Assembly (NCBI RefSeq): GCF_024753245.1
Contig: NZ_JANUGX010000002.1
Coordinates: forward strand, 124,001 to 188,000
Direction: 5' to 3'
DNA: 64,000 nucleotides
Origin: Massilia norwichensis
Lineage (GTDB): Bacteria; Pseudomonadota; Gammaproteobacteria; Burkholderiales; Burkholderiaceae_D
This document shows positions 50,352 to 59,900 of the stretch, in pieces. The stretch's first letter is position 1. Each line of letters opens with the position of its first letter. The notes beneath the pieces were generated by a model. The model was not told where the DNA came from, searched no databases, and was given only the letters and a program-made list of their open reading frames with translations. The position numbers and the translations under genes were made by a program.

Positions 50352-50537
50352 TCAAATGCTCATGGCCGGCAGGAAATGCTCTGCCGGCGCGAAATCTTCG
50401 GGCTTGCCGGTTTCGCGGAGAATCGGCTTGGTGTGCAGCGGACCGGTCAGGAGCAGACCGTTCAGCAATTCAATGCATAAATAATCATCGTCGACGCTAA
50501 CATCTTTTATTTGCTGCTCGTGCTTGCGTTCGCTCAT
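50352..50537 (-). CDS. DUF2442-like small protein
   Basis: A 61-residue protein starting at 50537 (MSERKHEQQIKDVSVDDDYL), with GGAGG four bases upstream. The pattern DVSVDDDYLCIELLNGLLL followed by TGPLHTKPIL matches the DUF2442 fold, small proteins sometimes found beside DUF4160 partners as toxin-antitoxin-like pairs. No DUF4160 partner is present here, so it stands alone. Function unknown. Confidence 0.7.
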   Translation of the reverse strand: MSERKHEQQIKDVSVDDDYLCIELLNGLLLTGPLHTKPILRETGKPEDFAPAEHFLPAMSI

Positions 50538-50751
50538 AGTTCCTCCAGTAACCTTCGTTGGACATTGCAAAACGTTAATTCGCGGTGAAGCGATCTATTG
50601 AACTTAATCAAATCATTTCCGCCTGTCAAACGAGGGAATCTATTGTGCTAACTCATCTGTTCCGAATTTAATTCCGTACATACGGGTAATTTGTAGGCAT
50701 AAGCTGACAAATTCGTCGGAGTTAGCCGCATGAATTTGTCTTTAAATGTAT
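50538..50751. other. A/T-rich gap without a gene
   Basis: About 210 bp, visibly lower in G+C than the flanks, between the DUF2442 start and the end of ssuB. It includes several TTGACA-like and TTAATT-like strings on the minus strand (for example TTGACAGGCGGAAATG near 50610-50628), probably the DUF2442 promoter. No open frame or clear hairpin is seen. Confidence 0.4.
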
Positions 50752-51519
50752 CTAGATGTGTCGCACATCCAACACTCTGCTAAGTACTTGTTTCTCAAGG
50801 GAAATCAAAGCTGCATCGTCGCGCGCGCGCGGGTGGGGCAAGCCCACCGACAGGTCCATTGTTAAATTTCCATCTTCAATGAGAAGGACGCGGTCGGCCA
50901 GGGTGACGGCCTCCTGCACGTCATGGGTGACCAGCACGGCGGTGAAGCCGCGTTCCAGCCACAGCGACTCGATCAGCCGCTGCATCTCGATGCGCGTGAG
51001 GGCGTCGAGCGCGCCCAGGGGTTCGTCGAGCAGCAGCAGTTGCGGCTGGTGCACCAGCGCGCGCGCCAGCGCCACCCGCTGGCGCTGGCCGCCCGACAGC
51101 ACCGCCGGCCAGTCGCCGGCGCGCGCTTCCAGGCCGACGCTGGCGAGTGCCGCGCGGGCCTGGGCCTGCCCGTCCGGCAGACCAAGGGCGACATTCTCCA
51201 GCACGGTCTTCCACGGCAGCAGGCGCGGGTCCTGGAACATCATCCGCACTTCGGGTTTCGTGCCTCCACCACCGATCTTGACCTGCCCGGCGTCGGGCTG
51301 TTCCAGCCCGGCGATGGCGCGCAGCAGCGTACTCTTGCCGCAGCCGCTGCGCCCGACCACGGCGACGAATTCGCCGGGCGCGATCTTGAGGTTGACGCCT
51401 TCCAGCACGCTGCGCCCGCTGTAGCGCTTGCCCAGGCCGCGCAGTACCAGGTGGGCGCCCTTCGCGCTCAAACCCGCGGCCTGGCTTACCCGCGTTTCTT
51501 CGACATGGCTGATCTGCAT
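50752..51519 (-). CDS. ssuB: Aliphatic sulfonate ABC transporter ATPase
   Basis: A 255-residue ABC ATPase: Walker [13 protein letters not shown]-loop [14 protein letters not shown], signature [15 protein letters not shown], Walker [16 protein letters not shown] and the switch His in [23 protein letters not shown] is typical of the SsuB/TauB/NrtD group. It powers uptake of alkanesulfonates with SsuC and SsuA. The start at 51519 has AGGAG upstream (spacing six); it lies 10 bp after ssuC. Last gene of ssuEADCB. Confidence 0.92.
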   Translation of the reverse strand: MQISHVEETRVSQAAGLSAKGAHLVLRGLGKRYSGRSVLEGVNLKIAPGEFVAVVGRSGCGKSTLLRAIAGLEQPDAGQVKIGGGGTKPEVRMMFQDPRLLPWKTVLENVALGLPDGQAQARAALASVGLEARAGDWPAVLSGGQRQRVALARALVHQPQLLLLDEPLGALDALTRIEMQRLIESLWLERGFTAVLVTHDVQEAVTLADRVLLIEDGNLTMDLSVGLPHPRARDDAALISLEKQVLSRVLDVRHI

Positions 51520-51529
51520 GAAGCACTCC

Positions 51530-52300
51530 TCATGAATAGGCCTGGTTCCAGCGCAGGAAGCGCCGTTCCAGTCCGACCGCGAACAAATCGGCGGCCTTGC
51601 CCAGCAGGGCGTACAGCAGGATCCCGACCAGCACCACGTCGGTCTGCAGGAATTCGCGCGCATTCATCGTCATGTAGCCGATCCCGGCCTGGGCCGAAAT
51701 CGTCTCGGCGACGATCAGCAGCACCCACACCAGCCCCAGCGAAAAACGCACGCCGACCAGGATGGACGGCAGCGCGCCCGGCAGGATGACGTCGCGGTAC
51801 AGGGCCCAGCCGCGCAAGCCGTAGCTGCGCGCCATTTCGATCAGGCCGGCGTCGACCGTGCGGATGCCGTGGAAGGTATTCAGGTAGACCGGGAAGAACA
51901 CGCCCACGGCCAGCAGGAACAGCTTGGCCGCCTCGTCGATGCCGAACCACAGGATCACCAGCGGAATCAGGGCCAGCGCCGGGATGTTGCGGATCATCTG
52001 CAAGGTGGTATCCAACAGGGTCGCGGCGCGCCGGCTGCTGCCGTTCAGCAGGCCGAGCAGCAGGCCGGCGCCGGCGCCGATGCCGAAACCCGCCAGCGCC
52101 CGCCACAGGCTCACCTTCAGGTGCGCCCACAGTTCGCCGGACAAAACCAGGTCGCGGGTCGCCAGCGCCACGGCCCAGGGTTCGGGCAGGATGCGGCTGG
52201 ACAGCCAGCCGAGCCGCGCCGCCGCCTCCCATGCCAGCACCAGCGCGACCGGCAGCGCCCAGGGTGCCAGCGGCGCCAGCAGGGCTTTCGCGCGCGCCAT
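51530..52300 (-). CDS. ssuC: Aliphatic sulfonate ABC transporter permease
   Basis: A 256-residue permease of the SsuC/TauC/NrtB type with about six membrane helices. The EAA-type cytoplasmic loop is [20 protein letters not shown] then [10 protein letters not shown], and [19 protein letters not shown] is characteristic. The ATG at 52300 lies two bases past the ssuD stop; a TTG two codons earlier (52306) is the alternative and would overlap ssuD. Works with SsuB and SsuA in sulfonate import. Confidence 0.9.
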   Translation of the reverse strand: MARAKALLAPLAPWALPVALVLAWEAAARLGWLSSRILPEPWAVALATRDLVLSGELWAHLKVSLWRALAGFGIGAGAGLLLGLLNGSSRRAATLLDTTLQMIRNIPALALIPLVILWFGIDEAAKLFLLAVGVFFPVYLNTFHGIRTVDAGLIEMARSYGLRGWALYRDVILPGALPSILVGVRFSLGLVWVLLIVAETISAQAGIGYMTMNAREFLQTDVVLVGILLYALLGKAADLFAVGLERRFLRWNQAYS

Positions 52301-52302
52301 CC

Positions 52303-53484
52303 TCAAGCCGCCTTCTTCGGCACGCCGGTGTTCGGCACGCTGGTCTTAGGCACAATGTCGCTGGCCATGACTTCGCCGAAGGGTCCGGTCAGCGAATGTT
52401 CGCCGCCCTGTTTTCCTTTACCCAGCAGCGGGAACACCAGTTCGGCGAAGCGGTAGGACTCCTCCAGGTGCGGATAGCCGGACAGGATGAAGGTCTCGAT
52501 GCCGAGGTCCGCATATTCCTGCATGCGCGCGGCCACCGTTTCCGGGTCGCCCACCAGCGCGGTGCCGGCGCCGCCGCGCACCAGGCCGACCCCGGCCCAC
52601 AGGTTGGGCGACACTTCCAGCTTGTCGCGGCGGCCGCCGTGCAGCGCGGCCATGCGGCGCTGGCCCACCGAATCCATCTTCGCGAACGCGGCCTGGGCCT
52701 TGGCGATGACCTCGTCGTCCAGGTGGCTGATCAACTCGTCGGCGGCGCGCCATGCTTCCTCGTTCGTCTCGCGCACGATCACGTGCAGGCGGATGCCGAA
52801 GCGCACCGTGCGGCCATGCTTCGCGGCGCGAGCGCGGATGTCGGCCAGCTTCTCGGCGACGGCCGCCGGCGGCTCGCCCCAGGTCAGGTAGACGTCCATC
52901 TGCTCGGCCGCCAGTTCGTGCGCCGCTTCCGATGAGCCGCCGAAGTACAGCGGCGGATACGGTTTCTGCAGCGGCGGATACAGGGTGCGCGCGCCCTTCA
53001 CGCTCAGGTGCCTGCCCTCGAAATCGAAGCCCTTGTCGCCGCCCTCGCCCGCCATCGCGGCGCGCCAGATGCGGAAGAATTCGTCCGAGATTTCGTAGCG
53101 CGTCGCGTGGTCGGCAAACAGGCCGTCGGCTTCGAGTTCTCCCTGGTCGCCGCCGGTGACGACGTTGATCAGGAGGCGCCCGCCCGAGAGCCGGTCGAAG
53201 GTCGAGGCCATGCGCACCGCCAGGCCGGGCGTCGACAGGCCCGGGCGGATCGCCACCAGGAACTTCAGCTGGCGCGTGGCCTGGATCAGCGAGGACGCGA
53301 CGATCCAGGCATCCTCGCAGGAGCGCCCGGTCGGCAGCAGCACGCCGTCGTAGCCGAGCGTATCGGCCGCCACCGCGACCTGGCGCAGGTAGTCGCCGTC
53401 GACGGTGCGGGCGCCGCGGCTGGTGCCGAGGTAACGGCTGTCGCCGTGGGTTGGCAGGAACCAGAAGACATTCAACTTGGACAT
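52303..53484 (-). CDS. ssuD: FMNH2-dependent alkanesulfonate monooxygenase
   Basis: A 393-residue TIM-barrel monooxygenase of the luciferase-like family: [60 protein letters not shown] and [17 protein letters not shown]. The active-site CED and the arginine-rich C-terminal regions seen in SsuD are present. It uses reduced FMN from SsuE and O2 to release sulfite from alkanesulfonates. It sits between ssuA and ssuC. About 10 residues longer at the C-terminus ([11 protein letters not shown]) than the E. coli enzyme. Confidence 0.94.
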   Translation of the reverse strand: MSKLNVFWFLPTHGDSRYLGTSRGARTVDGDYLRQVAVAADTLGYDGVLLPTGRSCEDAWIVASSLIQATRQLKFLVAIRPGLSTPGLAVRMASTFDRLSGGRLLINVVTGGDQGELEADGLFADHATRYEISDEFFRIWRAAMAGEGGDKGFDFEGRHLSVKGARTLYPPLQKPYPPLYFGGSSEAAHELAAEQMDVYLTWGEPPAAVAEKLADIRARAAKHGRTVRFGIRLHVIVRETNEEAWRAADELISHLDDEVIAKAQAAFAKMDSVGQRRMAALHGGRRDKLEVSPNLWAGVGLVRGGAGTALVGDPETVAARMQEYADLGIETFILSGYPHLEESYRFAELVFPLLGKGKQGGEHSLTGPFGEVMASDIVPKTSVPNTGVPKKAA

Positions 53485-53487
53485 GGC

Positions 53488-54489
53488 TTATTCCTTGGCG
53501 AGCAGTTGAGCAAGCAGTTGGGCCGGCGGCTGCGCATCGCGCACCACGATCGGTTTCGGGATCAGTTTCAGTTTGTGGAAGGCGTCGGCGATGTCCTGCT
53601 GCGCCTTCAGGACCTCGGGCGTGACCGGCTTCACGCCATAGGCATAGCGCTGCGCCGCCAGCGCCACCACCTCGGGCGCCAGGCCGGTCTGGGCCGCCAG
53701 GATGGTCGACACTTCCTGCTGGTGGGTGCGGCCCCATTCGTCGACCTTCGCCAGTTCGTCGAGCACGATGCGCACCAGCTCCGGGTTCTGCTGGGCGAAG
53801 CCGCGCGCGGCCAGATAGAACTGGTGGTTCGCCACCAGGCCTTTGCCGTCGATGAGCACGCGCGCACCCAGCTGCTTTTCGGCGGCGGCCAGGAAGGGAT
53901 CCCAGATCACCCAGGCGTCGACCGCGCCGCGCTCGAAGGCGGCGCGGGCATCGGCGGGCGGCAGGTAGACCGGCTGGATGTCGGTGTAGGCGATGCCGGC
54001 CTTTTCCAGCGCCTTCACCAGCAGGAAGTGCACGTTCGAGCCCTTGTTCAGGGCGATCTTCTTCCCCTTCAGATCGGCCAGCGAGCGCAGGTTCGAGCCC
54101 TTGGGCACGACGATCGCTTCCGACGATGGCGACGGCGGCTCGTTGCCGACGTAGACCAGGTTCGCCCCCGCGGCCTGGGCGAAGATCGGCGGCGCCTCGC
54201 CGACGGTCCCGAAGTCGATGCTGCCGACATTCAGGCCTTCGAGCAGCTGCGGGCCGGCCGGGAACTCGGTCCATTTGACGGCGATGTTCTTCTCGCGCAG
54301 GCGCTTTTCCAGCGTGCCGCGTCCCTTCAGCAGGGTCAGGGTGCCGTACTTCTGGTAGCCGATGCGCACTTCCTTCGTCGCGTCGGCGGCGTGGGCAGGC
54401 AGGCCGGCGGCCAGCGGAAGGGATGCGGCGGCAAACAGCAGGCCGAGCGTGCGGCGGCGCTGGTGCACGCGGTCCAGGGGATCGCTCAT
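53488..54489 (-). CDS. ssuA: Aliphatic sulfonate-binding periplasmic protein
   Basis: A 333-residue substrate-binding protein: signal peptide LGLLFAAASLPLAAGLPAHA, then VRIGYQKYGTLTLLKGRGTL, AGPQLLEGLNVGSIDFGTVG, EAPPIFAQAAGANLVYVG and LKGKKIALNKGSNVHFLLVK, all typical of SsuA. It delivers sulfonates to SsuBC. The start at 54489 (MSDPLDR) has AAGGAG nine bases upstream; a longer frame is spurious. Three bases separate it from ssuD and 13 bases from ssuE. Confidence 0.93.
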   Translation of the reverse strand: MSDPLDRVHQRRRTLGLLFAAASLPLAAGLPAHAADATKEVRIGYQKYGTLTLLKGRGTLEKRLREKNIAVKWTEFPAGPQLLEGLNVGSIDFGTVGEAPPIFAQAAGANLVYVGNEPPSPSSEAIVVPKGSNLRSLADLKGKKIALNKGSNVHFLLVKALEKAGIAYTDIQPVYLPPADARAAFERGAVDAWVIWDPFLAAAEKQLGARVLIDGKGLVANHQFYLAARGFAQQNPELVRIVLDELAKVDEWGRTHQQEVSTILAAQTGLAPEVVALAAQRYAYGVKPVTPEVLKAQQDIADAFHKLKLIPKPIVVRDAQPPAQLLAQLLAKE

Positions 54490-54502
54490 GGGGTCAGTCT
54501 CC

Positions 54503-55033
54503 TTAAGTAAGCTGCAGCTCGCCGTGCAGCTGTTCGATGCCGGCCTCGATGCGGACGGCGATGGCGTCGGCCGGCTGCAGGCCCCGCGCCGGATCCCAGG
54601 GCAACTGCTGCGAGGTGGCGTAGATGCTGGGCAGGATGTGGCGCGCACCGAGCGCGGCCAGCACGGGCCGCAAGGCGTAGTCGAGCGCCAGCATGTGCGA
54701 CTGGCCGCCGCCGGTGGCCACCGGCAGCACCAGCTTGCCGGCCAGCCCGTCCTGCGGCAGCAGGTCGAGGAAGGTCTTCAGCACGCCGCTGAACGAGGCT
54801 TTGTACACGGGCGTACCGACGATCACGGCGTCGGCCTCGAACACGAGCGACAGCGCTTCGCGCAGCACCGGGTCCGTGCCGTCGCCCTGCAGCAGGGCCG
54901 CGGCCGGCAGTTGGCGCACCTGCAGCGCCACGCTGCGGTGGCCCAGCGCCGCCAGGCGTTCGCCGAACAGCTGCAGCAGGCGCCAGGTGGTCGATGGCGC
55001 GGATGGGCTTCCGCCCAGCAATAAGACATTCAT
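54503..55033 (-). CDS. ssuE: NAD(P)H-dependent FMN reductase
   Basis: A 176-residue flavodoxin-like reductase: MNVLLLGGSPSAPSTTWRLL, ADAVIVGTPVYKASFSGVLK and KLVLPVATGGGQSHMLALDY. These are the FMN-binding motifs of SsuE, which supplies reduced FMN to SsuD. First gene of the ssuEADCB operon. The ~120-bp upstream gap has an A/T-rich stretch (55112-55140) where a CysB/Cbl-type promoter would be expected, but I cannot define the sites. Confidence 0.92.
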   Translation of the reverse strand: MNVLLLGGSPSAPSTTWRLLQLFGERLAALGHRSVALQVRQLPAAALLQGDGTDPVLREALSLVFEADAVIVGTPVYKASFSGVLKTFLDLLPQDGLAGKLVLPVATGGGQSHMLALDYALRPVLAALGARHILPSIYATSQQLPWDPARGLQPADAIAVRIEAGIEQLHGELQLT

Positions 55034-55158
55034 GGTGGGTTCCGGTCAGGATGGACGAGTACAGGCTACCGTCCGCCCCGTGGAATCGGAACGAATGCTT
55101 TCGCGCTTCGATATGACTATTTTGTTAAAAGATTTTGCGCATATCGATGTGCGCAGGA

Positions 55159-55836
55159 TTATTGCTGGCCCGCCGCGATGACGCGGTTGCGCCCTTCCCG
55201 CTTGGCCTGGTACAAGGCGCGGTCGGCGGCGCGGAACAGCGCCTCAGCGTCGGGGCCGTGGATCGGAAATTCGGCCACGCCGAACGAGGCCGTGATGGTG
55301 TCCGGGCCGGCGCCGTCAGGCATCGGCGGCGCGCCGGCGATGTCGGCCCGCAGCGCCTCGGCGCGCCGGGCCGCATCCTGCTGGGCGCAGTCCGGCATCA
55401 GGATCACCAGCTCTTCGCCGCCGTAGCGGCAGGCGACGTCGCAGTCGCGGATCGACTGCCGCACCAGCTGGGCGATGGTGCGCAGGACCGCGTCGCCGGT
55501 GGCGTGGCCGTAGCCGTCGTTGACGCGCTTGAAATGGTCGACGTCGAGCACCACCAGCGACAGCGGCGACGCCATGCGCCGCGAACGCGCCAGTTCGCGC
55601 CGCAGCGTTTCTTCGAAATAGCGGCGGTTGAACAGGCCGGTGAGCGGATCCAGTACCGACTGGCGGCGCAGCGATTCGCGCAGCCTGGCATTGCCGAGCG
55701 CCAGCGCCAGCTGCTCGGCCAGCGAGACCGCCAGCTGCTCCTGCTCGTCGCGCAGCTTCGCTTGCGCGGCCAGGCCCTCAAGGTGCAGCATGCCGACCAG
55801 TTCGTCCTGCGTGACCAGCGGCACGCACAGACGCAT
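55159..55836 (-). CDS. Diguanylate cyclase fragment (GAF end plus GGDEF), downstream of in-frame stop
   Basis: A 225-residue frame beginning with the end of a GAF-like domain (LCVPLVTQDELVGMLHLEGL), then a helical linker and a full GGDEF domain: DPLTGLFNRRYFEETL, VVLDVDHFKRVNDGYGH, inhibitory-site RDCD, then CRYGGEELVILMP. The cyclase site (GGEEL) and the RxxD product-inhibition site look intact. It is in the same frame as the gene upstream and separated from it only by TAA (55893-55891) and 18 sense codons. So it is the C-terminal part of one interrupted gene. Whether it is translated alone from ATG 55836 is unknown. Confidence 0.8.
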   Translation of the reverse strand: MRLCVPLVTQDELVGMLHLEGLAAQAKLRDEQEQLAVSLAEQLALALGNARLRESLRRQSVLDPLTGLFNRRYFEETLRRELARSRRMASPLSLVVLDVDHFKRVNDGYGHATGDAVLRTIAQLVRQSIRDCDVACRYGGEELVILMPDCAQQDAARRAEALRADIAGAPPMPDGAGPDTITASFGVAEFPIHGPDAEALFRAADRALYQAKREGRNRVIAAGQQ

Positions 55837-55890
55837 GCTGTCGTCGCCGGCGCCGGCGCCGTTGCGGTAGTGCGCACAGGCGGCCCCCTC

Positions 55891-56880
55891 TTAGCCGATG
55901 GTCTTGTAGCGCGCGCCGTGGCGCAGGGCCCAGCAGTCGTCGGGGGCGATCTCCGCCGGCTGGTTCGAAGCCGCGCCCCAGCGCGCGAGCTGGCGCAGCC
56001 GGGCCTCGCCGGCGCCGAGCGCGAAAAAGGTGCCGCCGGCACCGGGCAGCAGCCTGGAGAAGCTGCGCGCCACCACCGGTCCGGTGTCCAGGCTGGACGG
56101 CAGGGCCTCGACCGCGCGCAACATCTCGGCGACGATCCTGAGTTCGCGGTTCTGGCGCGTGCTCAACTCGACCGCGGCCGCCAGCTGGGCCGCTTTCTGC
56201 TCGAGCTGGCGGGCGGTCTCGCGGCGTTCGCGCAGCATGCGCGCCAGCACCGTCAGCAGTGCGCCGAATACGCAGATATTGATGAAAGTGGCGCCGACGC
56301 TCACCGTAAACGACCGGTTCGACGCCGCCAGCATTTCAGTGCGCAGCTCTTCGCGGCGCGCCTCGGTATGCGCCTGCCGCATCCCGATCTGGCGGCGCAG
56401 TTCATCCATGTAGACCTTGCCGCGCAGCGAGCCGACCACCTCTTCGGTCTTCGCGAAACCGTCGGCGCGCCGGATCGCGATGGTTTCGTCGAGTTCGGCC
56501 AGCTTCAGCTCGGCCAGGCGCGCGATGCGCCAGATCCTGGCGCGCTCGGCATCGCTGCCCGCCTTGTCCTTGGCCTCGCGGATGGCGAGCGGCAGCGTTT
56601 GCTGGACACGCAGGTAAGGCTCGAGAAAGACTTCGTTGCCGGTGATGACAAAGCCGCGCTGCCCGGTCTCGGCATCGCGCAGCGCATCCAGGATGCTGTC
56701 GAGGCGCTGTTGCTGCTCCAGTTCCGTGCGCAGTTGCTGGACGAGCGTGGTGGTCTGGCGGTCCAGCCAGAACGGCACGGCCGCCACCAGCGCCATCACC
56801 AGGAACACGGCCAGGATGGCGAATTGAATGTGTGTTTTACTGCGCATGCAGGGGAATGGCGCCGCCTTGTTCAGGAGCAC
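55891..56880 (-). CDS. CHASE3-sensor fragment of an interrupted diguanylate cyclase
   Basis: A 329-residue N-terminal part: a transmembrane helix (FAILAVFLVMALVAAVPFWL), a CHASE3 periplasmic sensor (DSILDALRDAETGQRGFVIT), a second helix (SVGATFINICVFGALLTVLA), a coiled coil and the start of a GAF domain (ARSFSRLLPGAGGTFFALGA to DDCWALRHGARYKTIG). It stops at TAA 55893-55891 in mid-domain, and the same frame continues with the rest of the GAF and GGDEF. The start is GTG 56880 with AAGG upstream, or ATG 56847. Without the second part it has no output domain. Confidence 0.8.
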   Translation of the reverse strand: MLLNKAAPFPCMRSKTHIQFAILAVFLVMALVAAVPFWLDRQTTTLVQQLRTELEQQQRLDSILDALRDAETGQRGFVITGNEVFLEPYLRVQQTLPLAIREAKDKAGSDAERARIWRIARLAELKLAELDETIAIRRADGFAKTEEVVGSLRGKVYMDELRRQIGMRQAHTEARREELRTEMLAASNRSFTVSVGATFINICVFGALLTVLARMLRERRETARQLEQKAAQLAAAVELSTRQNRELRIVAEMLRAVEALPSSLDTGPVVARSFSRLLPGAGGTFFALGAGEARLRQLARWGAASNQPAEIAPDDCWALRHGARYKTIG

Positions 56881-56926
56881 CCAACCTTAGCACAGATATT
56901 GAACATCCGATGATGCTTGTAATGTA

Positions 56927-59900
56927 TCAAGTCTTGCGGCGCACTTTCTCGAGCACCGCGCTCAGGTCCGGCGTATGGACGGGCTTGACCAGGTGGTGAT
57001 CGAATCCCGCGGCCAGTGTTTGCTGGCGGTCGCCTTCCATGCCGTAGCCGGTGACCGCCACCAGGATGGTGGCGCTGGTGGACGGCATCGAGCGCAGGCG
57101 ATGCGCGAGCGCGTTGCCGTCCATGCCGGGCAGGCCGATGTCGAGCAGGGCCACGTCCGGCGCTGCGCGGGCGACGCTCTCGAGCGCGCCATAGGCATCG
57201 TGCTCGACCCGCACACGGTGACCCCATTGCTCGAGCAGCAGCTTGAACATGAAGGCGGCATCGGTGTTGTCGTCGACGACCAGGATATCGAGCTGCCCGG
57301 CCCCTTGCTGCGGCGGCGCACTGGGCGGGGCAGCGGCCGGCGCCGCTTCATCCAGCAGGCGCGGCAACTGGACGATGAAGGTACTGCCCTTGCCCAGGCC
57401 GGCGCTATGGCAGGCCACGCGGCCGCCATGCAGGACGACCAGGCTCTTGACCAGGGCCAGGCCCAGTCCGAGGCCACCCTGCGAGCGGTCCGGCGTGCGC
57501 TCGGCCTGGGCAAACAGGTCGAACACCTGCGCGCGCAACGCCGGCGCGATGCCGATCCCGGTATCGCTCACGATCACCAGCACGCAATCGGCGTCGACCT
57601 CGGTGCGCAGCGTGATGGTGCCGCCGGCCGGGGTGTACTTGGCCGCGTTGTTGAGCAGGTTGGTGAGGATCTGCACCAGGCGCTTTTCGTCGCCGAGGAC
57701 GCGGCCGCCGGCCGGATCGGGCGCCAGCACCAGCTGGTGGCGCTGCGCTTCGATCAGCGGCCGCACCTGTTCGACCGCATGGGCGACGATGGCCGGCACC
57801 TCATGCGGCTTCTTGTCGATCTCGACCAGCCCTCGGGTGACGCGCGAGACGTCCAGCAGGTCGTCGATCAGCGCGGTCATGTGGCGCACCTGGCGGCCGA
57901 TGATGTCGCTGACGCGGCGCGAACGTGCGGCGTCGAGCTGGGCCATGCCCATCATCTCGGCCGCCGCACGGATCGGCGCCAGCGGGTTGCGCAGTTCGTG
58001 CGCGAGCATGGCCAGGAATTCGTCCTTGCGCCGCGCCGCCTCGTGCAGCGCGGCTTCGGCCTGCTTGCGTTCCGAGACATCCATGTACACGCCAAGCACG
58101 GTCGACGGGCCGCCGTCGCGGCCGCGCACCGGCGTCACGGTCTTGCCGACCCAGAGCACCCGGCCGTCGGAACGCAGGAAACGGTTTTCGAGTTCGTAGG
58201 GAATGCCATACTCGACCAGGGCGGCGAACAGCGCCCGGTTGTCCGGCGCATCCTCCGGATGGAGAAAAGCGTCGACCCGGCGCCCGACGATCTCTTCGCG
58301 GGGCAGGCCGATCATGTCGGCATAACGCTGGTTGACGTTCAGCAGGACGCCGTCGAGGCTCGCTTCGGCGATGCCGACCGTGGTCTGCTCGAACAGCGCG
58401 GCGGCATGCCGCTGGCTGTCCGCCAGCGCCGCCTTGTCGCGCGCCGTTTCGACTTCCAGGCGCAGGGCCTGCTCGCGCGCGGCGGCGTCGCGGCGCTGGC
58501 GCGCCAGCCTGATGGCACCGTCCACCCGCGCGCGCAGTTCGCGCGCGCCGAAGGGCTTGACCAGGTAGTCGTCGGCGCCGGCGTGCAGGCCTTCGAGCCG
58601 GGCTTCTTCGCCGGCGCGCGCGGACAGCAGGAACATCGCCACGCCGCTGGTCGCCGGATGGGCGCGCAGCGCCGCCAGCAGGCCGAAGCCGTCCAGCCCG
58701 GGCATCATCACATCGGACAGCACCAGGTCCGGCAAGGTGCCGGCCTGCGCCGCCGAACGTACGGCGTCGAGCGCCGCGCGGCCGTTGCCGAACGCCGTCA
58801 CCTCGTGGCCGCCCTCTTCCAGCACGCGCCTGATGTAGGCACGCATGTCGGCATTGTCGTCGGCCAGCACGACACGGCCGCTGCGCAGGGACAGGCCAGC
58901 GCCGTCCCCGGCCGGTGCCGGTGCCGGTGCCGATGCCGATGCCGGCACATCGTCCGGCAGCCAGCCCAGGGCTTCGTCGACGTAGCGCTGCGCCGCGGCG
59001 GGCAGCGTCTCGCCGGCGGCATGCGCGGCGTCCCCCGATGCCACCTGGTGCGGCGGCAGGTGGGCCGCGCCGAACGGCAGGCGCAGGGTGAACACCGCGC
59101 CCTGGCCCTGGGTGCTGGCGACGGCGATCGTACCGCCGTGCAGCTGCACCAGTTCGCGCACCAGCGACAGGCCGATGCCGGTACCTTCCACCGAGCGCCC
59201 GGCCTGGCCTTCGACCCGGTGGAAGCGCTCGAATACGTGGTCGAGGTCGGCTGCGGGAATGCCGACGCCGGTATCGGCGACCCGCAGCTCGGCCATGCCG
59301 CCGGCTTCGCGCAGGGTCACGCGGATACCGCCGGCAAGGGTGAACTTGAAGGCGTTCGACAACAGGTTCAGGACGATCGTTTCCCACATCGCCGGATCGA
59401 CGAAGACGGCGCCGGGCAAGGCTGGGCAGTCGATCTCGAGATCGAGGCCGGCACGTTCGCAGGCGGCGCGGAAGTTACTGGCCAGGTCGGTCGTCAGCGG
59501 TCCCAGTTCGGTGGCGACGAAGCCGGCTTCGATGCGGCCGGCCTCGATGCGCGAGAAATCGAGCAGCGAATTCACCAGGCGCAGCAGGCGCTGGGCGTTG
59601 CGGTTGGCGATGTCCAGGCGCGCGCGCTGGTCCGGTGCCACGCCATCCGCCTGCAAGGCTTCTTCGAGCGGCCCCAGCATCAGGGTCAGCGGCGTGCGGA
59701 ATTCGTGGCTGACGTTGGAGAAGAACGCGGTTTTCGCACGGTCGATGGCGGCCAGCATGGCGGCGCGCTTGCGCTCGGCCTCGACCGCGTCCACGCGCGC
59801 CAGTGCGGCGCCGAGCGCGGCCTGCACCAGATCGTAGAAACCGGCGTAGGTATCGTCGAGCGGCAGGCGCGCGCTGGCGCCGGCCATCAGCAACAGGTCG

